A stretch of DNA of 6,888 bases from assembly GCA_036505615.1 (NCBI GenBank), contig DASXTB010000236.1:1-6888 (forward strand), in the 5' to 3' direction. The translations under genes and the position numbers were made by a program. Below, one piece after another: positions 1 through 5,721 of the stretch. The notes below the pieces were generated by a model. The model was not told the origin of the DNA. It made no database searches and saw only the letters and a list, made by a program, of their open reading frames with translations. The DNA is from DASXTB01 sp036505615 (GTDB lineage Bacteria > Acidobacteriota > UBA6911 > JACQSX01). Every line of letters starts with the position of its first letter. Within the stretch, counting starts at the first letter, position 1.

Positions 1-737
1 CCCATTCCAACGACGCAAAAATTCCGAACCGGTCCTGTGATGCGGTCCGAGTTTCTCGAATCGCCCGAACTGATTCCTTGTTTTCCTTTAAGTTGATCCC
101 GCACTACGCGGCAGGTTCGGTTCACGATCGTATCGGCAAGGTCGGACAGTTGTGCGGTGACGGACGATAAAGGTTCCACTCCCAAGATGTCTCTGGCGGC
201 GATGCGCAGGATGTGTCGCCGTTTGAACCGCTTCAGCGCATCCAGTTTGGCCCCCGCTTCACGCAGCGTATCCAGCGAAGGACTGATTTCCTCGTCGTAG
301 TGCGCCGCATCGGAAGGCGCGCGATCGTACTCCTGGCGGAGCCAGTGAAAATATTCCGGATTGCGAATCAGGATTTCGCTCAGAAAGGGAGAGGCGCCGA
401 GCACCTGAATCAGGAGGTCGAGCGCAATGATATCTTCCGCCAGGTAATTAAGAAAATTGATCTTCGCGGTGCGCGTGGAAAGATATCGCTCAAAGCCCAC
501 CAGCGCAGAGTCGGGATCGGGCGCGCGGCGAAGGGAATCCATTAAAGATTCGGCCATCGCCCCCAACGTCTGCCGGACGGCGTAATCTTCAGCCATCAGC
601 TGCAAATTCTGGTCTGCAGCCGCCGGATCGCGAAAGCCGAGGGAACTCAGATATTCTTGAACGCTTTGGTCAGAAAGAGCCGGAGCCAGAAAAAGATCGG
701 AGGGAGAAAGAATCGTAGCGGGACGATCGCTGCTCAT
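1..737 (-). CDS. glnE: Glutamine synthetase adenylyltransferase / adenylyl-removing enzyme, N-terminal part (3' end outside window)
   Basis: GlnE adds AMP to, or removes it from, glutamine synthetase under control of PII and glutamine, in the cytoplasm. Reading the minus strand from the ATG at 737 gives 245 open codons to the window edge. Visible landmarks are LGASPFLSEILIRNPE (about 113-128) and LKRFKRRHILRIAARDILG (168-186), the usual GlnE helical segment before a catalytic domain. The reading ends in FCVVGMG, the start of the family's V-G-x-GKLGG-x-E nucleotidyltransferase motif; the catalytic Asp pair is off-window. About 245 residues before this motif is longer than my recollection of E. 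coli GlnE (roughly 160). An in-frame TGA lies three codons upstream of the ATG and no good Shine-Dalgarno is visible, so the start is only moderately certain. It follows glnA in the same direction. Whether both catalytic halves exist cannot be seen. Confidence 0.9.
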   Translation of the reverse strand, partial: MSSDRPATILSPSDLFLAPALSDQSVQEYLSSLGFRDPAAADQNLQLMAEDYAVRQTLGAMAESLMDSLRRAPDPDSALVGFERYLSTRTAKINFLNYLAEDIIALDLLIQVLGASPFLSEILIRNPEYFHWLRQEYDRAPSDAAHYDEEISPSLDTLREAGAKLDALKRFKRRHILRIAARDILGVEPLSSVTAQLSDLADTIVNRTCRVVRDQLKGKQGISSGDSRNSDRITGPVRNFCVVGM

Positions 738-810
738 CGCACATCAGCCATAAACCCTGGGGCGCACGCATGCTGCGTGCTTTAAGCACATAAGCATTAG
801 CGCATCTCCA

Positions 811-826
811 AGCACGCTGGAAGCGT
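811..826. repeat. Direct repeat copy 1, hairpin-forming 16-mer
   Basis: AGCACGCTGGAAGCGT occurs here and again, identically and in the same orientation, at 965-980. Inside it ACGCT and AGCGT pair around a GGA loop. In this copy the pairing stops at 5 bp because the following bases are AC rather than GC. Confidence 0.75.
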
Positions 827-867
827 ACGAAGCTATCCCGGAGGGACAGTCCTCGGGTTTGGACATT

Positions 868-944
868 TTGGAGAGACGGCCGGTGGGCCGTCTCCCGCAT
901 AATCTTTCATCGTGCAGGAGACGCCCCACGGGGCGTCTCTCCAA
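868..944. repeat. REP-like doublet (BIME-like element), two inverted palindromes
   Basis: Two 31-bp palindromic units, 868-898 and 914-944, face each other across a 15-bp spacer. The first has perfect 9-bp arms (GAGACGGCC/GGCCGTCTC, loop GGTG); the second has 10-bp arms (GAGACGCCCC/GGGGCGTCTC). When the second unit is reverse-complemented the two align without gaps over 31 positions, and the stem pair G-C at palindrome positions 7/16 in one is C-G in the other. This is the layout of bacterial interspersed mosaic elements. Whether copies occur elsewhere in the genome cannot be seen here. Confidence 0.75.
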
Positions 945-945
945 T

Positions 946-964
946 AGCGCCGCTTCGCGGCGCT
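946..964. repeat. Perfect 8-bp hairpin, TTC loop
   Basis: AGCGCCGC (946-953) and GCGGCGCT (957-964) pair perfectly around TTC. It sits between the doublet element at 868-944 and the second 16-mer repeat hairpin at 965-982, with almost no space between them. No U-tract follows. Confidence 0.7.
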
Positions 965-982
965 AGCACGCTGGAAGCGTGC
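965..982. repeat. Direct repeat copy 2, hairpin-forming
   Basis: This is the second identical copy of the 16-mer at 811-826. Here the stem extends to 7 bp (GCACGCT 966-972 and AGCGTGC 976-982, loop GGA). Confidence 0.75.
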
Positions 983-998
983 GCTCCCAGGGCGCCCG

Positions 999-1018
999 GG
1001 CCGCCATGCCGGCGGACC
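999..1018 (-). other. Hairpin directly after the glnA stop codon
   Basis: CCGCC (1001-1005) pairs with GGCGG (1011-1015), extended by GG/CC outside a one-base bulge, ending exactly at the base after the glnA stop. It could protect the glnA mRNA 3' end or slow polymerase. It lacks a following U-run, so calling it a terminator would be a guess. Confidence 0.35.
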
Positions 1019-2488
1019 TTAAACGTCGAAATACAGCGCAAACTCCCAGGGATGCGGTCGCAGGCGAATCGCGTCTACTTCTCTCTTGCGCTTATACTCC
1101 AGCCAGATGTCGATCACATCCCGGGTAAAGACATCGCCCTTGAGAAGAAAGGCGTGATCCTTTTCCAAGGCATTCAGTACTTCCTCCAAGCTTCCCGGCG
1201 TTTGATCCACTTTCGCCAGATCCTCCGGTGGCAAATCGTACAGATCCTTGTCGAGCGGTTTGGGCGGGGAGATCTTGTTCTGAATTCCATCCAGCCCGGC
1301 CATCAACATGGCGCTGAAGGCGAGGTAACCATTGCATGCACAGTCGGGGAAACGCACTTCGATCCGCTTGGCTTTTTCGCTTCTGGAATACACGGGGATG
1401 CGCACGCAGGCGCTGCGGTTGCGCTGTGAGTAAATCAGATTAATCGGCGCTTCGTAGCCGGGAACCAGGCGCCTGTAGGAATTCGTCGTCGGCGCGCAAA
1501 ATGCCAGCAGCGCCGGAGCGTGTTTGATGATGCCGCCGATGTAATGCACCGCATTCTTGCTTATGTCGGCATAGTTGCCGGCTTCAAAGAAAAGATTTTT
1601 GCCGTTCTTCCAGATGCTCTGATGGACATGCATTCCCGAGCCATTGTCCTGAAAGATCGGCTTAGGCATCAGCGTTGCGGTCTTGCCATGGCGGCGGGCC
1701 ACATTCTTGACCACGTACTTGTACTTGAGCAGCTTGTCGCCCATATTTACCAGGGAATCAAAACGCATATCAATCTCGCACTGTCCGGCAGTGGCTACTT
1801 CGTGGTGATGGATTTCCACCTGTACGCCAATTTGCTCCAGTGTGAGCGCCATCTCATTGCGAATATCCTGAAGGCTGTCCATGGGAGGGACGGGGAAGTA
1901 TCCCTCCTTGTATCGCGGTTTGTAACCCAAGTTTGGTTTTTCATCGCGCCCCGCGTTCCAAAATCCTTCCATTGAGTCGAGAAAATAAAAACCGTGCTCG
2001 TAAGATTGGCCAAAACGAATGTCGTCGAACACGAAGAACTCCGGTTCCGGACCGAAATAAGCCACATCGGCGATGCCGGTGGATTTTAAATAGTTCTCTG
2101 CTTTGATTGCGATATAGCGCGGATCGCGCGAATAGGCTTCCCCGGTAACGGGATCTTTAACATTGCAAATCACCACCAGTGTCGGGACCGCCGAAAACGG
2201 GTCCAGAAAAGCGGTCCCCGGATCTGGCATCAACAGCATGTCGCTTTCCTGGATCTCCTGGAAACCGCGAATGCTCGAGCCGTCAAATCCCAAGCCTTCT
2301 TCAAAAGCATCCTCAGTGAACTCGTTGGTTGTCGCCGTAAAGTGCTGCCACAGGCCGATCAAATCGACGAAACGCAGATCGATGACCTGCACCCTATTGT
2401 TGCGGATCATCGACATGACGTCCTGCGGCGACATCCCTCCCGGTTCTTTTGGCTTGGACTTTGGTGCTGTTGCTTTAGCTTTGGGCAT
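1019..2488 (-). CDS. glnA: Glutamine synthetase, type I (GSI-beta-like)
   Basis: It makes glutamine from glutamate, ammonia and ATP in the cytoplasm, as a dodecamer in this family. From the ATG at 2488 it is 489 residues. Family motifs appear in order: GFDGSSIRGFQ (about 67-77), the metal-binding GPEPEFFVF (146-154), ATAGQCEIDMRF (232-243), the ATP-site KPIFQDNGSGMHVHQS (276-291), NRSACVRIPVYS (357-368) with KRIEVRFPD (374-382), and LYDLPPED, whose Tyr417 is the adenylylation target in GSI-beta enzymes. That fits the adjacent glnE. The frame is open to a TTG at 2530, but the ATG at 2488 has GGAGGAG three bases upstream and is preferred. A Lys/Pro/Ala-rich tail of about 18 residues precedes the conserved MSPQDVMSMI; the Met of that motif (ATG at 2434) is a less likely start because its GGAGGG touches the codon. 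No frameshift or missing catalytic motif seen. Confidence 0.97.
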   Translation of the reverse strand: MPKAKATAPKSKPKEPGGMSPQDVMSMIRNNRVQVIDLRFVDLIGLWQHFTATTNEFTEDAFEEGLGFDGSSIRGFQEIQESDMLLMPDPGTAFLDPFSAVPTLVVICNVKDPVTGEAYSRDPRYIAIKAENYLKSTGIADVAYFGPEPEFFVFDDIRFGQSYEHGFYFLDSMEGFWNAGRDEKPNLGYKPRYKEGYFPVPPMDSLQDIRNEMALTLEQIGVQVEIHHHEVATAGQCEIDMRFDSLVNMGDKLLKYKYVVKNVARRHGKTATLMPKPIFQDNGSGMHVHQSIWKNGKNLFFEAGNYADISKNAVHYIGGIIKHAPALLAFCAPTTNSYRRLVPGYEAPINLIYSQRNRSACVRIPVYSRSEKAKRIEVRFPDCACNGYLAFSAMLMAGLDGIQNKISPPKPLDKDLYDLPPEDLAKVDQTPGSLEEVLNALEKDHAFLLKGDVFTRDVIDIWLEYKRKREVDAIRLRPHPWEFALYFDV

Positions 2489-2491
2489 TTT

Positions 2492-2498
2492 CTCCTCC
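2492..2498 (-). promoter_or_regulatory. Ribosome binding site of glnA
   Basis: On the minus strand GGAGGAG lies three bases before the ATG at 2488 (five bases from the GGAGG core). It decides the start in favour of 2488 over the in-frame TTG at 2530, which has only repeat DNA upstream. Confidence 0.85.
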
Positions 2499-2533
2499 GA
2501 AAATGAATTGAAGTTAACCGCAACGGACAATGA

Positions 2534-2638
2534 GAATGAAGAATGAAGAATTAAGAATTAAGAATTAAGAAGTAAGAATGCACAGTTCCACCCTTCTTTA
2601 TTCTTCATTCTTAATTCTTCATTCTTAATTCTTAATTC
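2534..2638. repeat. Opposed arrays of a 7-bp tandem repeat forming a long inverted repeat
   Basis: The left arm (2534-2575) is six heptamers: GAATGAA twice, GAATTAA three times, GAAGTAA; a degenerate seventh follows. The right arm (2597-2638) is six heptamers of the complementary type: TTTATTC, TTCATTC, TTAATTC, TTCATTC, TTAATTC, TTAATTC. Aligned as an inverted repeat, 36 of 42 positions pair, around a 21-base loop (2576-2596). The last right-arm unit covers two bases of the glnB stop codon, and the left arm ends 45 bp before the glnA start. A glnB-glnA transcript would fold here into an AU-rich hairpin. It may act in transcript processing, attenuation or stability, or be a slippage-grown or mobile sequence without function. 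There are no unique spacers, so it is not CRISPR. Confidence 0.85.
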
Positions 2639-2969
2639 AAACAATGTCCTTTTCCCCGGTCCGGATGTTGTATCCATAATCGACCGGAATAACGAACACG
2701 CGGCCGTCCCCGATTTCCCCCGTCCGAGCCGCTCCCATGACTGCCTTGATTACCTCATCAACGATATCGTCAGGCACCACAATCTCAATTTCCATCTTGG
2801 GAAGCAGGCTCACCGTGTATTCCTTTCCGCGATAAATGGCGGTGTGTCCCTTTTGCCTCCCATGCCCCCGTACCTCAGTGACCGTCATACCCGAAATGTT
2901 AAGCTTAGCCAGCGCGTCCTTGATGTCATCCACCTTATTAGGACGGACGATGCTCTTGATTAATTTCAT
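2637..2969 (-). CDS. glnB: Nitrogen regulatory protein P-II
   Basis: PII is a trimeric cytoplasmic sensor of ATP/ADP and 2-oxoglutarate that controls GlnE and other partners. The protein is 110 residues, against 112 in E. coli GlnB. Near-identical segments include GMTVTEVRGHGRQKGHT (27-43), with Gln39 for 2-oxoglutarate/Mg-ATP. The T-loop YRGKEY ends in Tyr51, the uridylylation site of GlnD. Lys58 follows, and the B-loop TGEIGDGR (83-90) and the C-terminal IRTGEKD (102-108) are present. Two departures stand out: Lys49 where Ala or Ser is usual, and Asn101 where E. coli has Arg101. The start overlaps the end of glnD by 32 bp with GGAGGG five bases upstream, which points to one transcript and translational coupling. 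GlnB and GlnK are hard to separate by sequence alone. No amtB is in view, so the symbol follows the glnD/glnA/glnE context. Confidence 0.95.
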   Translation of the reverse strand: MKLIKSIVRPNKVDDIKDALAKLNISGMTVTEVRGHGRQKGHTAIYRGKEYTVSLLPKMEIEIVVPDDIVDEVIKAVMGAARTGEIGDGRVFVIPVDYGYNIRTGEKDIV

Positions 2970-5631
2970 GAGCTCCCTCCAGCATCTGCTCTAAGTCCGC
3001 TTTCAAATGCGCTTCTGAAGATTCCGAGAGTTTCCCGTCCTTCCCGGTAATGTGAAACACATCGATAGCCTTGTTTCCTTCCGTCGAAATTAAGACAAGG
3101 TGAATATCGCAGCCGTGCCGGGAAATCACACGGCTGATGCGGTAAAGCAGCCCCAGCGCATCCTGTGTGATGATTTCCATGATGGTATATCGCGGCGAAT
3201 GCTGGTTGTCAAAACTAATGAATGTTGGAACGCGTTTCCGCATTTTGCGATAAAGCAAACTGCTTTCTTTGCCGCGAAGCAGCGAAGAGAGGTCTACTCT
3301 TCCCGCTACTACGTCCTGCAACAGGTCGCCGAACTGCGCGATTCCGCCAGGGTTCAGCTTGAAGAACTTTTCATGGTCGGTAAACTGGAAGATATCCAAG
3401 ACCAGGCCGCTGAGGCTGGTCATCGCCTGACCGCGCAGAATGTCCATCCCGAAATAAGCCAGCACGCCGAAAATGTTCGACAACAGATAGGGCTTATCCA
3501 AAGTAACGACGCTTAACTCCCAAATCGCATCTTTCTTTTCCAGCGAAAGGTGCACTTGGTGGGGATGAATGTTTCGCGAAAGCCTGACGTGCTGGTAAAT
3601 ACTCTCCCTGTCGACAAGCTTCAGGTAGCGGCGGGGAAATCCCTCCAGGAAGGTTGAAATTTCAGTTTCCGTCAAGTCGTTGGGGCGCCCGGCGAGTATT
3701 TCGGCCAGGCTGGAATCTTTCTCGATCACCTCGTCGCCGTATGCGAGCGTGAGCTGATTATAAGTGTCCACGTACAGTTGCCACAGCAGCTCTTCCTTCC
3801 AGGGAGTAAGCGTGTCGGGGCTGACCGCTTCGATGTCGACCAGGGTCATCAGACAAAGCATTTTTAGGTTTTCCTCGGTGCCGATCAGCGTGGCAAACTT
3901 TCGCACCACGTCCGGATCTTCTGTATCTCTGCGGAATGCCACCAGTGACAGTTGCAGGTGATTCTTGATAAGGAATTCCACCTTCTGGGTGGATGGGAGC
4001 GGCAGCCGAAGGCGCTGGAAGGCTTTCTGCGCCATGCGGACGCTTTCTTCCGCGTGGTTTTCCTCCTTCCATTTGCCCACATCGTGAAAAAGCAGCGCCA
4101 TTACCAGCAGCTGCGGAGACTCCAGCTCCTTCAAGATGGAACTGAATCGCTCTCGGCTGGGATTGGTCGGCTCGCACAGCCGTTCCAGGTTCCGGATCGT
4201 CAGCAGCGTGTGCTCATCGACCGTGTACTTGTGATAGAAATCGCGAATCACGCGGCAGTAAATAGGTTGAAACTCGGGAAACATTTGGCCCAGAAGGCCG
4301 CAGTCGTGCATTTCGGAAAGGCGCGCGTAGATTCCAGGCCGCGGCCGCAGAAAATCCAGCAGCATCTCTCTCTCTACTTTTGTGGGAAAGAAGTCGTCAG
4401 CGCTGTATCGGTCCAGATTCTGCTGTATCAACAGAAGCGCCTCCTCCGAAACCGGGCAGTTTTCCTCGACGGCCACGCGAAACGCGGGCAGCCAGGACGT
4501 GGGTTGAGACGCCGCTTTTTCCAGATCCCGAAAGCGAATCTGGTCGTGAAAGCTTTCCAGGTTTTGGCCCAGCGGCACCGGTTTGGCCTCTTTTCGTTTT
4601 GGCCGAGCCGCTTTCCGGGCTGAATCCAGAAACCGCGATACAACCCGCGCGTGCCGGAAATAATCGCTCATGAATGTTTCCACACGCTGATGCGCCGCTA
4701 TCCCCGGGTAGCCGAGAATTTCGGCCGCCTTTTCCTGAAGATCGTGACTGAGCACATTTTGATTACGACGGTTCTCCTGGTGAAGAATGGCTCGAATCCG
4801 CAGCAGGAAGTCTTCCGCCTGCTCTACTCGGTCTTCGTTCCTTAGCGTTACAATGGATCGCGCGTCCGCTGCCGCCTCCATGTTCGCGAACGCCAGAAAC
4901 TGGATCCAGCGGCCCGCTGCCAGATCGCGCAACGCGCCGGGAGCTTCCTTAACGTCGGGTTCCAACTGATAAAAGGTGTTGTTAAAGCGGGCATGACGCT
5001 GATCTATCAGATGGAGCAGCAGATCGAGAATTTGCCGATACCAGTGAGGATTGGAGACATGGAAGAGCTGGTGAAAACGGTCAAAAAGAGCGGTGTCACC
5101 CGCCACCAGACGCGCATCCAGCAGCGCCAGAACAAACTCGGGATTGTCTCTCTCCAGATGCTGGAAATCTTCGATCTCGCGCACGTGATGTCCGAGATCG
5201 AGCCTCAAATCCCATAGCGGATGCAGGAACGACTTGAGGAATTTCTCCTCCGCCCGGCCGATGTTGCCGTCAAACAGCACCAGCAGGTCGACGTCGGAAT
5301 AGGGGCATAACTGTTGTCTGCCGTATCCGCCCAACGCAAGAACGGCGATGGGAGTCCTGATTTGAACTTGCGCTGACGAGTAAATCCGACGGATCAGTTC
5401 GTCAATCCTCTCGGAGTAGCGTGCCAGCGCCTGCTTGCCCTCCTTCTTCTGCCTTATGTCGTCCGAAAGCTCCTTTCTTGCCTGATCCAAAATCTGCTCG
5501 AGCCGCTGCCGGCGTTCCGGTTCCGAATCACGAGTCTGTGATAGTGGGCCGGCTGGTCGAGTGCTGTCGGATTCCCGTTTCAATTTATCCGATGATTCCG
5601 AGCCGTGGATTTCAGATTTCGGATTCTTCAT
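2938..5631 (-). CDS. glnD: PII uridylyltransferase / uridylyl-removing enzyme
   Basis: GlnD uridylylates PII at low glutamine and removes UMP at high glutamine. The 897-residue product matches the family length (E. coli about 890) and has the full domain order. A nucleotidyltransferase domain carries LALGGYGRQQL (98-108) and PYSDVDLLVLF (110-120), with the metal Asp pair 113/115. VKEAPGALRDL (227-237) corresponds to the family's VKESPGGLRDI. An HD hydrolase domain carries His473, His516-Asp517 (FHDVGK) and His526, and is responsible for UMP removal. Two C-terminal ACT domains (about 703-780 and 815-890), the glutamine sensors, start at WELSVVTLDKPYLLSNIFG and YTIMEIITQDALGLLYRIS. The first 60 residues are polar and poorly conserved, so the ATG at 5631 is less certain; its GGAGGAG is 13 bases away, with AGGGA directly touching the codon. 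It is the first gene of a likely glnD-glnB unit. Confidence 0.97.
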   Translation of the reverse strand: MKNPKSEIHGSESSDKLKRESDSTRPAGPLSQTRDSEPERRQRLEQILDQARKELSDDIRQKKEGKQALARYSERIDELIRRIYSSAQVQIRTPIAVLALGGYGRQQLCPYSDVDLLVLFDGNIGRAEEKFLKSFLHPLWDLRLDLGHHVREIEDFQHLERDNPEFVLALLDARLVAGDTALFDRFHQLFHVSNPHWYRQILDLLLHLIDQRHARFNNTFYQLEPDVKEAPGALRDLAAGRWIQFLAFANMEAAADARSIVTLRNEDRVEQAEDFLLRIRAILHQENRRNQNVLSHDLQEKAAEILGYPGIAAHQRVETFMSDYFRHARVVSRFLDSARKAARPKRKEAKPVPLGQNLESFHDQIRFRDLEKAASQPTSWLPAFRVAVEENCPVSEEALLLIQQNLDRYSADDFFPTKVEREMLLDFLRPRPGIYARLSEMHDCGLLGQMFPEFQPIYCRVIRDFYHKYTVDEHTLLTIRNLERLCEPTNPSRERFSSILKELESPQLLVMALLFHDVGKWKEENHAEESVRMAQKAFQRLRLPLPSTQKVEFLIKNHLQLSLVAFRRDTEDPDVVRKFATLIGTEENLKMLCLMTLVDIEAVSPDTLTPWKEELLWQLYVDTYNQLTLAYGDEVIEKDSSLAEILAGRPNDLTETEISTFLEGFPRRYLKLVDRESIYQHVRLSRNIHPHQVHLSLEKKDAIWELSVVTLDKPYLLSNIFGVLAYFGMDILRGQAMTSLSGLVLDIFQFTDHEKFFKLNPGGIAQFGDLLQDVVAGRVDLSSLLRGKESSLLYRKMRKRVPTFISFDNQHSPRYTIMEIITQDALGLLYRISRVISRHGCDIHLVLISTEGNKAIDVFHITGKDGKLSESSEAHLKADLEQMLEGAHEINQEHRPS
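2975..2980 (-). promoter_or_regulatory. Ribosome binding site of glnB, inside glnD
   Basis: GGAGGG on the minus strand, five bases before the glnB ATG at 2969, lies within the last codons of glnD. Ribosomes finishing glnD pass directly over it. Confidence 0.8.
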
Positions 5632-5644
5632 TCCCTGCGTGTAA

Positions 5645-5651
5645 CTCCTCC
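5645..5651 (-). promoter_or_regulatory. Probable ribosome binding site of glnD (wide spacing)
   Basis: GGAGGAG on the minus strand lies 13 bases before the ATG at 5631, longer than the usual 5-9. No ATG, GTG or TTG lies at optimal distance in the glnD frame. Initiation may therefore be weak, or may use the AGGGA adjoining the ATG. Confidence 0.45.
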
Positions 5652-5669
5652 ATTTTTCGTGAACAGAAA

Positions 5670-5698
5670 ATTATTAATCAGCAGAGCACAATTCGCAA
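5670..5698 (-). promoter_or_regulatory. Candidate sigma70-type promoter for glnD
   Basis: On the minus strand TTGCGA (5698-5693, 4 of 6 to TTGACA) and AATAAT (5675-5670, 5 of 6 to TATAAT) are separated by exactly 17 bases. The implied start near 5663 leaves a leader of about 32 bases containing the GGAGGAG at 5645-5651. It lies between the REP-like element at 5722-5800 and glnD, so glnD may be transcribed independently of the porin gene. It is a consensus match only. Confidence 0.45.
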
Positions 5699-5721
5699 AC
5701 CACCAATTTCCCAAATCTGAT

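Larger units (their letters stand above)
738..1018. repeat. Palindrome-dense spacer between glnA and glnE
   Basis: This 281-bp spacer has no credible gene. It is built from consecutive short inverted repeats: 764-780 (7-bp arms, GCACGCA/TGCGTGC), 777-789, 814-826, an imperfect one at 837-857, 873-894, 918-939, 946-964 (8-bp arms AGCGCCGC/GCGGCGCT, loop TTC), 966-982 (7-bp arms GCACGCT/AGCGTGC, loop GGA) and 999-1018. Some are given separate entries. No U-rich tract follows any of them on the minus strand, so none is a standard intrinsic terminator. No convincing promoter for glnE was found here. Confidence 0.75.

Noticed and set aside
213..545. Plus-strand open frame of 110 codons
   Set aside because: It lies antisense to the glnE reading frame, which has clear family motifs, and its product is Arg/Gln-rich with no recognisable domain.
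670..944. Minus-strand open frames of 66 and 76 codons around the glnE start
   Set aside because: They run through the palindromic spacer and, in one case, the glnE start out of frame. Their products are Arg/Ser/Leu-rich with no motif, as expected from GC-rich hairpin DNA.
873..982. Intrinsic terminator for glnA in one of the strong hairpins
   Set aside because: None of the stems is followed by a T-run on the minus strand; they fit REP-like elements better.
2489..2530. Longer glnA start at the TTG at 2530
   Set aside because: There is no Shine-Dalgarno upstream, only heptamer repeats, whereas the ATG at 2488 has an excellent GGAGGAG at correct spacing.
2534..2638. CRISPR array
   Set aside because: The repeat unit is 7 bp and contiguous with no unique spacers, and no cas gene is present.
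3952..4623. Plus-strand open frame of 223 codons
   Set aside because: It is antisense to glnD, whose frame is continuous here and carries the HD domain. The product has no domain pattern.
5613..5656. Short upstream reading frame (ATG at 5656, 13 codons, MEELHAGNEESEI) overlapping the glnD start
   Set aside because: It is out of frame with glnD and its ATG precedes the GGAGGAG instead of following a ribosome site, so it is probably incidental.
5690..5704. Sigma54 promoter upstream of glnD (TGGTTTGCGAATTGT on the minus strand)
   Set aside because: TGG and TTG are spaced correctly but the essential GC of the -12 element reads GT; the sigma70-type match at 5670-5698 overlapping it is better.
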